Origin: Ruminococcaceae bacterium UBA6416
GTDB taxonomy: Bacteria > Bacillota > Clostridia > Oscillospirales > Acutalibacteraceae
Reading direction: 5' to 3'
Assembly (NCBI GenBank): GCA_002438505.1
Contig: DJPI01000013.1
Location: 1-57,949 of the forward strand
Length of the DNA stretch: 57,949 bases
In this document: positions 50,643 through 57,949 of the stretch, piece after piece
Numbering within the stretch: position 1 is the stretch's first letter
How the letters are laid out: each line of letters starts with the position of its first letter
Notes under the pieces: generated by a model
Told to the model about the DNA's origin: nothing
Database searches by the model: none
What the model saw: the letters and a program-made list of their open reading frames with translations, nothing else
Translations under genes and position numbers: made by a program

Positions 50643-52244
50643 ATGAAACAAACAAAGTATATTTTCGTCACCGGCGGCGTTGTTTCCGGTCTTGGAAAAG
50701 GAATTACCGCTGCATCCCTTGGCCGTCTGCTCAAAGCGAGAGGGCTTAAGGTTGCCGCCCAGAAGCTTGACCCTTACATAAATGTTGACCCCGGAACAAT
50801 GAGCCCATATCAGCACGGCGAGGTCTATGTTACTGAGGACGGCGCGGAAACCGACCTTGACCTCGGCCACTATGAGCGCTTCATTGACGAAAACCTCAAC
50901 AAATTTTCAAACCTTACCACCGGAAAGGTCTATTGGAACGTCCTCAACAAGGAGCGCCGCGGCGAATACCTCGGTTCAACCGTTCAGGTCATTCCGCACA
51001 TTACAAATGAGATTAAAGCTTTCATATACACCGTTGCGGAAAAAACGGACGCTGACGTTGTCATCACGGAAATCGGCGGAACAATCGGAGATATTGAGTC
51101 TCAGCCGTTCCTTGAGGCCGTTCGTCAAATTTCGCTTGAAATCGGCCGTGAAAACAGCCTCTTTATTCACGTCACTCTTGTTCCGTTCCTCAGCGGCTCA
51201 GACGAGCATAAGTCAAAGCCCACCCAGCATTCGGTCAAGGAGCTTCAGGGAATGGGCGTCAAGCCTGACATCATCATCCTGCGCTGCGATGAACCGCTTG
51301 AGGAGTCAATCTTCAAAAAGATTTCAATGTTCTGCAACGTAAAGCCCGACTGCGTTATTGAAAACCTGACCCTCCCCGTGCTTTATGAGGCCCCGATCAT
51401 GCTTGAAAAAAGCAGCTTTTCCTCCATCGTTTGCCGTGAGCTTGGAATTGACGCTCCAAACATTGACATGAGCGAGTGGAACAATATGCTCGAAAAAATC
51501 CACAGCCGCAAAAAAAGCATTACCATCGGCCTTGTCGGAAAATATGTTGCACTTCATGACGCCTACCTTTCCGTTGCTGAAGCGCTGCGCCACGCCGGAT
51601 ATGAGCTTGGTGCATTTGTTGAAATCAAGTGGATTGACTCGGAAACAGTTACAGAAGAAAATGTTGGAGAGCTTCTTTCCGATTGCGGCGGAGTGATCGT
51701 TCCCGGCGGCTTCGGAAACAGGGGCATTGAGGGCAAAATTATCACCGCCTGTTACTGCCGCGAGAACAATCTTCCCTATCTTGGAATCTGCCTCGGAATG
51801 CAGATTGCCGTCATTGAATTTGCCCGTCATGTTGCCGGTCTTGCGGACGCAAACTCAAACGAATTTGACAGCGAATCAACAAACAAGGTCATTGACTTCC
51901 TCCCCGACCAGAACGATGAAACCGACAAAGGTGGAACGCTGCGTCTCGGTGCTTATCCCTGCAAAATCAAGGACGGCACACAGATGTATCGCTGCTACAA
52001 GCAAACTGAAATTTTTGAGCGCCACCGCCACCGTTATGAGTTCAACAATGACTACCGTGAACCGCTTTCAAAAGCCGGACTCGTCATCAGCGGAACATCA
52101 CCGGACGATTATATTGTTGAAACGGTTGAAATTCCGGAGAATGACTTTTTTGTTGGCGTTCAGTTCCACCCGGAATTCAAGAGCAGACCCAACAAGCCGC
52201 ATCCGCTTTTTGTTGGCCTTGTTGAAGCGGCACTTAACCGCTGA
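50643..52244 (+). CDS. pyrG: CTP synthase
   Basis: 533 residues. The synthetase domain opens with FVTGGVVSGLGKGITAASLG (in two motifs: TGGVVSGLGKG and the P-loop). It has the Mg2+/UTP site and the interdomain linker, and ends in a class I amidotransferase domain with GICLGMQ (nucleophile Cys) and QFHPEFKSRP. It aminates UTP with glutamine, the product of the gene two positions upstream. Forty bases separate it from the ANTAR gene, and the same transcript is plausible. Confidence 0.97.
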   Translation: MKQTKYIFVTGGVVSGLGKGITAASLGRLLKARGLKVAAQKLDPYINVDPGTMSPYQHGEVYVTEDGAETDLDLGHYERFIDENLNKFSNLTTGKVYWNVLNKERRGEYLGSTVQVIPHITNEIKAFIYTVAEKTDADVVITEIGGTIGDIESQPFLEAVRQISLEIGRENSLFIHVTLVPFLSGSDEHKSKPTQHSVKELQGMGVKPDIIILRCDEPLEESIFKKISMFCNVKPDCVIENLTLPVLYEAPIMLEKSSFSSIVCRELGIDAPNIDMSEWNNMLEKIHSRKKSITIGLVGKYVALHDAYLSVAEALRHAGYELGAFVEIKWIDSETVTEENVGELLSDCGGVIVPGGFGNRGIEGKIITACYCRENNLPYLGICLGMQIAVIEFARHVAGLADANSNEFDSESTNKVIDFLPDQNDETDKGGTLRLGAYPCKIKDGTQMYRCYKQTEIFERHRHRYEFNNDYREPLSKAGLVISGTSPDDYIVETVEIPENDFFVGVQFHPEFKSRPNKPHPLFVGLVEAALNR

Positions 52245-52269
52245 ACCATTTTCAAATAATAAACCTATG

Positions 52270-52303
52270 CCCCCGGAAAGCAGTTTGTGTTTGCTTCCGG
52301 GGG
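52270..52303. terminator. terminator after pyrG
   Basis: CCCCCGGAA and TTCCGGGGG, perfect 9-bp stem with AGCA/TGCT inside, then TTAATTC. It also stands at the end of the converging beta-helix gene. Confidence 0.75.
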
Positions 52304-52338
52304 TTAATTCATCAAAAAAACTTCTTTCAAACTGTGTT

Positions 52339-53970
52339 TTATTCCGTAACAACAAAGTTGCAGTTTACAGTTTTAATCTTTTTTCCGTTTGAAAAACAGT
52401 TGCCCTTAACGGTGATTTTGTCCGTTGCCCTTGCGCTGATGCAAACGCCTTTGTACTTTTGAAAAGTGTTTCCGATGATTCTGACGTTTTGATGCACCGC
52501 TGCGGCATAACGGCTGTTTTCAGGCTTAATGAGAATCGGCGTTTCGCCGCAATAATCAAAGGTATTGTTTTTAATCGTAACATCGCAGCACATTCCGCTT
52601 TCATACCAGTTCCTGGCATCGTCTGAAAGCAAAATCCCACTCATTGAGGTGCTTTTGAAGTGATTGCTTTCAACATTAGCTTTTTCTCTTGTTGTAATCA
52701 GCAGCCCTCTTGTAATGATTCTTGTTGAGGTGTTATTCACAAATTCAAGCTGCGCACAGGCGCTGACGTCTTCAATTACATGGCCGGACTTAGCTTTTAA
52801 CGGTTCGCTCACCGTCAGACTGATATCAGTCTCATTCAAAAGCTCCGACCGTTCAATCACCGCCGTTTCCTCTTCCAAAAGCGTTTCCGGATTGATATAA
52901 GCAATTTTATCTCCGACTCTGAGAGGGTTAAATCCGTGCGACTGCGGATGCATAAATCTTACGGTCAAGTTTTTACCGTCAATTTTGATTATCTTGAAAT
53001 GGATTCCATGAATGTTCAGCAAATCGTCTCCGGCGCCGTCAAAATGGCTGTTGCGGACAATGACCTTCCCGCGGCACATACAAAGCTGTATGAAGTCGGC
53101 AACGGATGCCATTTTCCTTGCAGAGTCACTTTCCGGTGCAAATTCAACGCTGTCAACGGTTATGTTCTCACAATCCTGAGCAACAAGCGCAAGAGAGTAA
53201 TTAAAGCGCTGTTTGATATTGCTCAGTATAACATTTTTGCTTCTGTTAACAAAAATTCCGGCAAACTGCCTTCGCACATCAAAAAGATAGTATCGGTCAC
53301 CCTTTTTAAAGCGAAACGTATTCGGATAATAAACACGGATTTTTCTGTTGCCTGCATCACGAATTCTTATGGCGGAGAAAAGCGGATGCCGTGTTCTGAC
53401 AATTTTTTCCGGGGTGTCTTCACGGATAAGGCCAATCCAGCTTGCAAAGCGTGCATCCTTGTCGGCTCTGGCTTTATAGCCGTTGCCGAAAAAAAGCAGC
53501 TTTCCGTTTTCAAATTCATAAAGACTGTCACGGTCAATTTCAAAATCAACGGTTAAAAGACTTTTTTTAACAACTCTCAGCTCATGCATGTCCGGGTGAG
53601 CGTGGCGGATTTCAAGATTTTTAAACGTGACATTTTCACAGTTTTCAAAAGCCGCATTCGTCACCTTTCCGTCAATAACAAACACTGAACCGCCGGCGTC
53701 AAAAACGAGATCAGATATATCCCCAAAATAAAACGGGACGGCGTTCAGATGCGGCACTTCACCGCTTTGGAACTCATTATCGCCAACAGTGTTTGTGATA
53801 GTAAGCATATGCTTTTCACATTTTTCGCTGTTGATATAGTAAGTTCCTTCATCAAATATAACAGTTTTTTCTCCTTTTATATTACTAAGGTCTTTCAAAA
53901 ACCGTGCCAGTTCCTCGGTGATATCTTTACCTGTTGTAATGTTGTAATTGCGCGCAAGAATTGTTTTCAT
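52339..53970 (-). CDS. right-handed beta-helix protein, probable GH110 alpha-1,3-galactosidase
   Basis: 543 residues, no signal peptide. Repeating short strands with Asn/Val/Ile ladders (ENVTFKNLEIRHAHPD, NVILSNIKQRF, ENITVDSVEFAP, CDVTIKNNTFDY) mark a parallel beta-helix. The motif GAGDDLLNIHGIHF, with two adjacent Asp, matches the conserved region of GH110 enzymes that remove alpha-1,3-galactose (blood group B type) from host glycans. That family assignment is from memory of the motif and is moderate. Lack of a signal peptide suggests an intracellular substrate or a non-classical exit. Single gene in an AT-rich region. Confidence 0.6.
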   Translation of the reverse strand: MKTILARNYNITTGKDITEELARFLKDLSNIKGEKTVIFDEGTYYINSEKCEKHMLTITNTVGDNEFQSGEVPHLNAVPFYFGDISDLVFDAGGSVFVIDGKVTNAAFENCENVTFKNLEIRHAHPDMHELRVVKKSLLTVDFEIDRDSLYEFENGKLLFFGNGYKARADKDARFASWIGLIREDTPEKIVRTRHPLFSAIRIRDAGNRKIRVYYPNTFRFKKGDRYYLFDVRRQFAGIFVNRSKNVILSNIKQRFNYSLALVAQDCENITVDSVEFAPESDSARKMASVADFIQLCMCRGKVIVRNSHFDGAGDDLLNIHGIHFKIIKIDGKNLTVRFMHPQSHGFNPLRVGDKIAYINPETLLEEETAVIERSELLNETDISLTVSEPLKAKSGHVIEDVSACAQLEFVNNTSTRIITRGLLITTREKANVESNHFKSTSMSGILLSDDARNWYESGMCCDVTIKNNTFDYCGETPILIKPENSRYAAAVHQNVRIIGNTFQKYKGVCISARATDKITVKGNCFSNGKKIKTVNCNFVVTE

Positions 53971-54039
53971 TTTGGCCTCCTGTATACACTGATTTTAATC
54001 GCCCAAAGCAAATAATCAAGTGCGGTTGTTGGGTCATAA

Positions 54040-54186
54040 TTAATCAATCAGTCGAAATTGTTCTTGTATCAATTCCCGAGAATTCAAATTATGGTCATGC
54101 TCCGAAAAGAATAATTCATCTCCGGATTTTATAAAGCCATTTTTTGTCTGCACAAAATGAGTTTGACCGGCAAAATCGAACCTCAC
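54040..54186 (-). CDS. small ORF coupled to the kinase remnant
   Basis: 48 residues from a GTG that follows the kinase stop by one base (TAA-T-GTG). The sequence, beginning RFDFAGQTHFVQTKNGF and ending EQFRLID, looks like real protein rather than random translation, but I do not recognise it. No ribosome binding site; if translated it depends on the upstream gene. It could also be the tail of a broken gene. Confidence 0.35.
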   Translation of the reverse strand: MRFDFAGQTHFVQTKNGFIKSGDELFFSEHDHNLNSRELIQEQFRLID

Positions 54187-54187
54187 A

Positions 54188-54687
54188 TTAAAAGCCGCTC
54201 TGCAAATTCAGAAGATACTCATCTGCTTCTTCTCTTGCGTTGAAAATAATAATCTGTTTATTTTCTTTATACTTTTCCATCAGTTCAAAAATTCTCGGAA
54301 GTGAAGTTTTACGGAAGTCTTTTATAAACGCCTCAAAGTCAGGATCAATTTTTTCTTCAACCCACGGCATATCGTTTCTTCTTTTTCCGAGGCGTGCTGC
54401 AGCACCCTGCAAGCAAGCCTGCACAGGCAAGTCAAAAAAAACACCGTATCACATTCTTGAAATCTGACCTCAAGCGTTCTGTTATAATTGCCGTCAATTA
54501 TCCATTTTGAGTAAGAGAAAATCTCAGCAAGTTTTTTGTCAAAATCTTCTCTTGAAATATGCGTTTTGTCCGGATTATGCCATATAGAATCAAGGTGATA
54601 TAACGGCAGCTTGGTCAGATTATGCAGCTTTACTGCAAAGGTTGTTTTTCCTGAACCGGGACAACCGAGAACTATTACCTTTTTCAT
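54188..54687 (-). pseudogene. P-loop kinase (topology-modulation/FlaR-like), frameshifted
   Basis: Two frames together give one protein of about 166 residues. The N-terminal part has the P-loop GCPGSGKTTF (8-17), LYHLDSIWHNPD and WIIDGNYNRTLEVRF. It breaks in a run of eight T at 54434-54441 and the frame then reads into TCLCRLACR. The -1 shifted frame carries the expected remainder: DLPVQACLQGAAARLGKR, then DMPWVEEKIDPDFEAFI to the stop. One extra T would join them. It could be a real pseudogene, a phase-variable gene or a sequencing error in the run. Confidence 0.8.
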
Positions 54688-54718
54688 TCGTTCTCCTTAC
54701 AATTCAAGAAATCAGATA

Positions 54719-55174
54719 TCAGTAATCAATATGTTCACGAATAAATCTTTCAAACACCCAGTCGGCACCATCATATAGCACTTCATAAAGAGTGTTTCTT
54801 AATTCTTCTTTTGAAAGACTGTTAATGTACTTTATGACTTTTCTATCAATTTCCTCCTGTCTCTTTTCTTCCTCTTCCTCATACTTCATAACTTCATCAT
54901 AATAGTCTTTCGCTTCATTCGGAAACACTGTAAAATATAAAGCTACCTGATGCTTGCAAATAATTCTTTTTCCGTTTGCATGAGGGCAATTACAGCTTGA
55001 CTTTCTTGGATGCGCAACATTAATCTTGATGTCATATGACTTTTCACATGATCCTCTTGATTTGCCGACATATTCGGTCTCGCTCAATCTTTCAACTGAA
55101 AATATATAATTGTTCGTGTAATATTCATATCCGCGCCATAAAGAGGCGCCGCTTGCCAAGTCTAATAAGCCCAT
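54719..55174 (-). CDS. SWIM zinc-finger protein
   Basis: 151 residues. The SWIM signature is CNCPHANGKRIICKH (Cys-x-Cys, then Cys-x-His), about residues 60-75, preceded by a strand-rich stretch (GYEYYTNNYIFSVERL, EYVGKSRGS). The C-terminal half is a Glu-rich helical tail with a possible coiled coil. SWIM domains bind DNA or proteins in SNF2- and MuDR-related contexts; single-domain forms like this are common and uncharacterised. Confidence 0.8.
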   Translation of the reverse strand: MGLLDLASGASLWRGYEYYTNNYIFSVERLSETEYVGKSRGSCEKSYDIKINVAHPRKSSCNCPHANGKRIICKHQVALYFTVFPNEAKDYYDEVMKYEEEEEKRQEEIDRKVIKYINSLSKEELRNTLYEVLYDGADWVFERFIREHIDY

Positions 55175-55242
55175 TCAAGTATTCTCCAATCAAAATTAAA
55201 TTTTTAAAAATGAACCGATGCCGGTGTCTTTTGCAAAGCACT

Positions 55243-55425
55243 TCAGTCAATTACCGGCCGTTGCGGTAAATACAGTATAATATATCCTTCTGTGTTTGTC
55301 CAGTGATTTTCCAAACCAGCCTTCTGAAAGCTATCATAAACAAAACGAAAATACGCGTAATAATCAGCTTTGGAGAGGTTAGGATATAAAAAAAGACCCC
55401 TCCTCAAACGAGTGATCTTTTTCAT
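55243..55425 (-). CDS. hypothetical short ORF, doubtful
   Basis: 60 residues from MKKITRLRRG. The middle part (NLSKADYYAYFRFVYDSFQKAG) could form helices, but there is no ribosome binding site and the first codons overlap an A-run/T-run hairpin at about 55388-55423 that looks like a terminator. Not recognised; may be a remnant. Confidence 0.25.
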   Translation of the reverse strand: MKKITRLRRGLFLYPNLSKADYYAYFRFVYDSFQKAGLENHWTNTEGYIILYLPQRPVID

Positions 55426-55513
55426 ATGTATATATAGCATTTATTCAATTAACACAAAGATGTTCGTCATTTTAATGTTTAGTTAATCAAATCTATTTAA
55501 AATTATGGAATCA

Positions 55514-56395
55514 TCATGACACATCGACTCCGTTTTTATATTCATCGGTATTTTTAATATTTGTGGGTGTTGTATATTTGTTGCCGCCCCAGACATATGT
55601 TGAGCCATCGTCCGTGTCGGCATAAACCAAACGCATATCCTCCGAGCAGTAAATGTTTACACACCGATCAAGAACCGGATACGGAACTTCAACGATATCT
55701 TCAAGCAACTGCGGAAACCCTGTGCCTTTTTTTCCGTTGCCTATTTGTCCGCTTGAGTTATCTCCGCACATATATAAAGTGCCGTCCGGGTCGATCCATG
55801 CCGATGTGCACATTATGGCTTTGATCATTTTTGCTTCTTCAACAATTTTTGTCGGCGTAATGATTTGGTCAACAATTTCCGTGCTTTGGCAGTTCAGACT
55901 TTCTCCCCAGAACCAAACACTGTTGTCGTTTTTCAGTGCAAGGGCAAAACGGCAACCAAGCGATATGCTCTTGCAGTCATCAAACAACAAAACAGGTTCG
56001 GTTACCTCGCCGTCTCTGTCTTCGTAATCTGTTCGTATTTGCAAAACGCCGCCTTCTTTTCTGCCCATTCCGTAAACCTTGCCGTCCGTTGTCAAATAAA
56101 GCAAAACAGCTGTGCAAGCGTCAAACATCTTCACGTTTTCCGCTATTTTTACCCATTCGTCATAATGTTCTTTTTCTCCGAGAATACCATCATAGTTTGC
56201 GCCTTTCCCGTAAAGCACATTGTTTTCAAGCTTGTAAATTTTTTCCGCATCTTCAATAACAGTAGCTTCGGTTACGGCGGAACTTGTGGACTCAGCCGAA
56301 TTATTTGTATCATCTGTCAAACCACTTTGATTATCACAGCCGATAAGTGACAAAACAAAAATCAGCAATAAAACCGCACTGATAATTTTTTTCAT
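55514..56395 (-). CDS. lipoprotein with RCC1-type repeats
   Basis: 293 residues. The signal peptide ends in the lipobox LIGC (Cys20), so it is lipid-anchored. A Thr/Ser/Asn-rich linker (21-45) follows, then about five beta-propeller units with RCC1 features (LYGKGANYDG, KVYGMGRKEGG, SVWFWGESLN, TLYMCGDNSSGQIGNG, STYVWGGNK). Seven units would be expected for a full propeller, so it is short or irregular. Probably binds a ligand or protein at the cell surface. It overlaps the VanZ fragment by four bases. Confidence 0.85.
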   Translation of the reverse strand: MKKIISAVLLLIFVLSLIGCDNQSGLTDDTNNSAESTSSAVTEATVIEDAEKIYKLENNVLYGKGANYDGILGEKEHYDEWVKIAENVKMFDACTAVLLYLTTDGKVYGMGRKEGGVLQIRTDYEDRDGEVTEPVLLFDDCKSISLGCRFALALKNDNSVWFWGESLNCQSTEIVDQIITPTKIVEEAKMIKAIMCTSAWIDPDGTLYMCGDNSSGQIGNGKKGTGFPQLLEDIVEVPYPVLDRCVNIYCSEDMRLVYADTDDGSTYVWGGNKYTTPTNIKNTDEYKNGVDVS

Positions 56396-56619
56396 TTCAA
56401 ATCTCCTTTTTGTTTATCCAAACCCACATTCATTTTTTTGTTGTGCAATAACTTATTTGCGATTTTGTATAACAAATATCCGCACAAAGCGCCGAAAACA
56501 TTAAGAATAAAATCATCAATATCGGCAGAACGACCTATGAAATACTGCTCAAATTCAATCAGAAGAACCCAGCAAAGAGCTCCAAAAGAAACGGTGTTTA
56601 AGCTGTTATGTTCAGGCAT
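56392..56619 (-). CDS. VanZ-like protein, N-terminally truncated
   Basis: 75 residues. EFEQYFIGRSADIDDFILNVFGALCGYLLYKI is the C-terminal VanZ pattern (key residues Glu-x-x-Gln, Gly-Arg, DIDD, N-x-x-G-A). Full VanZ proteins have four to five helices and start with a further ~80 residues that are missing here; nothing similar is found upstream in any frame. It is likely a relic, though the start codon and the ATGA overlap with the lipoprotein gene are intact. Confidence 0.6.
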   Translation of the reverse strand: MPEHNSLNTVSFGALCWVLLIEFEQYFIGRSADIDDFILNVFGALCGYLLYKIANKLLHNKKMNVGLDKQKGDLK

Positions 56620-56646
56620 CGTCCACTATATTTTAGCATATGTAAT

Positions 56647-57693
56647 TCACGGACAGCATACTTTACAAGCTCTATATCCGCTTGCTTTGGCTTGCCGAAT
56701 GGTTATTTCACTTCCGTTTCCTTTAACGTATCTGCAATATTCCATATGGTAGCAACTACCGCTAGGTGTTATATATACCGTTCTTTCCTCAACATCGGTT
56801 GTACTCATTTCGGTGGTAGTTATCTTTCTTTCTGTTGTTGTTTTTGAATGTTCTGATTTTGCGGCCTTTTTAACAGTTATATGAATGTCATCCGACACAA
56901 TTTTACCATCATCTGACATGACACTAATATACGTTTCACCAACTCCAACTCCGGTAATTAAAAGTGATATACTTTAGGAAATAATAGTTTCAATTTTCAC
57001 TTTTGCAACATCCGCGTCATCTGAATATGCTTAAAAATTGTAATCTGATAAATTGATAAACCGCTCATCTGTGTATAATGAGACATCTGTATTCTTTTCT
57101 TTGACACGAATTTTAATTTCATCTTCATCAGAAAACAATTCGATTGGTTCGCTATTATTTTCATCTTCTGAATCAACAATAACAACATGAATGTTATCTG
57201 ATTTTATTGACCCGTCTTTCGATGTCAAAGAAATGTTTGCTTCCCCTTTTGAAACGCCTGAAATTATTAAATACACTTCATCGGTATCAATTTCCTTAAT
57301 CTCAACACTAGCAACCGTTTCGTTATCTGATCTAGCGGCAATTTCGCTGGATTTTAGATCAATATCTGCCTCATAGTTATAAAACGAAGCATAATCATAC
57401 TTTTCTCCTATTTCTAGCTCAATTTCGCTTTCTATCGTCTCCAGTTTAACAGGTTTTAATGTGGTGTCATTGCTTTTAGCAACATCAGAATTACTTGTAT
57501 AAACGGATTTAGAGGCACTTGCGGTGTGAACATATGTACTTGAGTTTGAATTGTTTTCTTCACTTGCAATACCTGATATTAAAGTCAGCAGCAGGACAAA
57601 TGTGAATATTCCTGATACTATTAGTAGAACTTTTTTATTCCGCCTTTTTTTAATTTTATGTTTCATACGCTTTTCTTTGATTCTGTCAAACAT
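56647..57693 (-). pseudogene. membrane-anchored Ig-like repeat protein with two in-frame stops
   Basis: A single frame runs from 57693 (MFDRIKEKRMKHK, with a TTGACA/TAAAAT promoter) to 56647 and is interrupted only by TAA at 57031-57033 and again about 19 codons later. The parts: a basic cytoplasmic start, one membrane helix (KVLLIVSGIFTFVLLLTL), a Ser/Asn-rich linker, then two related Ig-like (Big2-type) units. Unit one reads ASVEIKEIDTDEVYLIISGV...SDNIHVVIV. Unit two, which contains both stops, ends LLITGVGVGETYISV...SDDIHITV. A C-terminal segment with YCRYVKGNG and YRACKVCCP follows. Readthrough would be needed for a full product. Confidence 0.75.
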
Positions 57694-57730
57694 ATTTTTC
57701 CCAACTTTCGTACAACGTAGCATTTTAGCG

Positions 57731-57759
57731 ATTTTAGCACATTTTAAATTCTTTGTCAA
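57731..57759 (-). promoter_or_regulatory. promoter of the broken Ig-like gene
   Basis: Minus strand: TTGACA, 17-base spacer, TAAAAT. Confidence 0.65.
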
Positions 57760-57949
57760 CAACAATTTGGACCTATAATTCTGATTTTGAATTAGCAATC
57801 CTGTTGCATATGCTTTAAAATTGTTCAATCTTGTTTCCTGGTTATTGCCACTTGACACACTCGCTTCATCTGCACCAACAGCAGAGCGCAATGACACCGG
57901 CTAAACAGCCGCAACACGTCTATTGAAACCTAAACTTCCCAAGAATTGT

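Noticed and set aside
56647..57693. Alternative genetic code (TAA as sense)
   Set aside because: Many intact genes in the window end in TAA at the expected place, so reassignment is excluded.
1..57949. tRNA or rRNA genes
   Set aside because: Intergenic regions were scanned by eye for cloverleaf features (GGTTCRA, CCA ends) and none was convincing.

Overview
The window looks like a low-to-moderate GC anaerobe of the Bacillota, class Clostridia (Oscillospiraceae-like is my best guess). The evidence is a prokaryotic V-type ATPase operon with the sodium-site residues of NtpK, a GTP-type PEP carboxykinase, a lysine riboswitch driving an NhaC-type carrier, RNase M5 and YlmH homologues, dense TTGACA/TATAAT promoters and AGGAGG ribosome binding sites. 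No tRNA, rRNA, CRISPR array or insertion sequence was recognised.

Layout. Positions 1-5050 are the AT-rich end of an integrated element: a leftward XRE-Fic module, a 430-bp region with ten copies of a 17-bp palindrome (eight of them on a 23-bp grid), small orphan genes, a serine resolvase and a tyrosine integrase that abuts the 3' end of guaA, a known island integration site. Positions 5050-13160 are core metabolism: guaA-purA, a secreted lipase, a MATE exporter and the lysine-riboswitch transporter. Positions 13264-24002 are one long leftward operon. It runs from an unusual protein kinase that lacks the catalytic Asp, through nine V-ATPase subunits, to ylmH. Next come a CorC-type membrane protein and a zinc-ribbon/DUF805 protein.

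Positions 26861-33012 hold a rightward five-gene operon that resembles dlt (MBOAT acyltransferase, acyl carrier protein, AMP-forming ligase, SGNH protein) but has a DASS-type anion transporter in the middle and a ligase unlike DltA. It probably acylates a surface polymer with an unknown acid. Positions 33096-46668 are housekeeping and envelope genes: pckG, a Big2-repeat protein, tatD-metG, a large glucosaminidase with Fn3 repeats, a DivIVA-like protein, cca, and holA-rnmV-ispF.

Positions 46746-48620 are a patchwork: a CPCC protein, gene debris including a second copy of the pckG promoter and first codons, and a zinc-ribbon gene diverging from an XRE regulator over a perfect 28-bp palindrome. 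Positions 48631-52244 are a nitrogen/nucleotide block: glnA behind a strong leader terminator, an ANTAR-type regulator, and pyrG. Positions 52339-57949 become AT-rich again, with a beta-helix protein (GH110-like), a frameshifted small kinase, a SWIM zinc-finger protein, an RCC1-repeat lipoprotein, a VanZ fragment and a surface protein broken by two in-frame stops.

Most interesting items: the 23-bp-grid operator array with XRE-Fic, the dlt-like operon with its own transporter, the kinase-headed V-ATPase operon, the glnA leader/ANTAR pair, and the duplicated pckG head.
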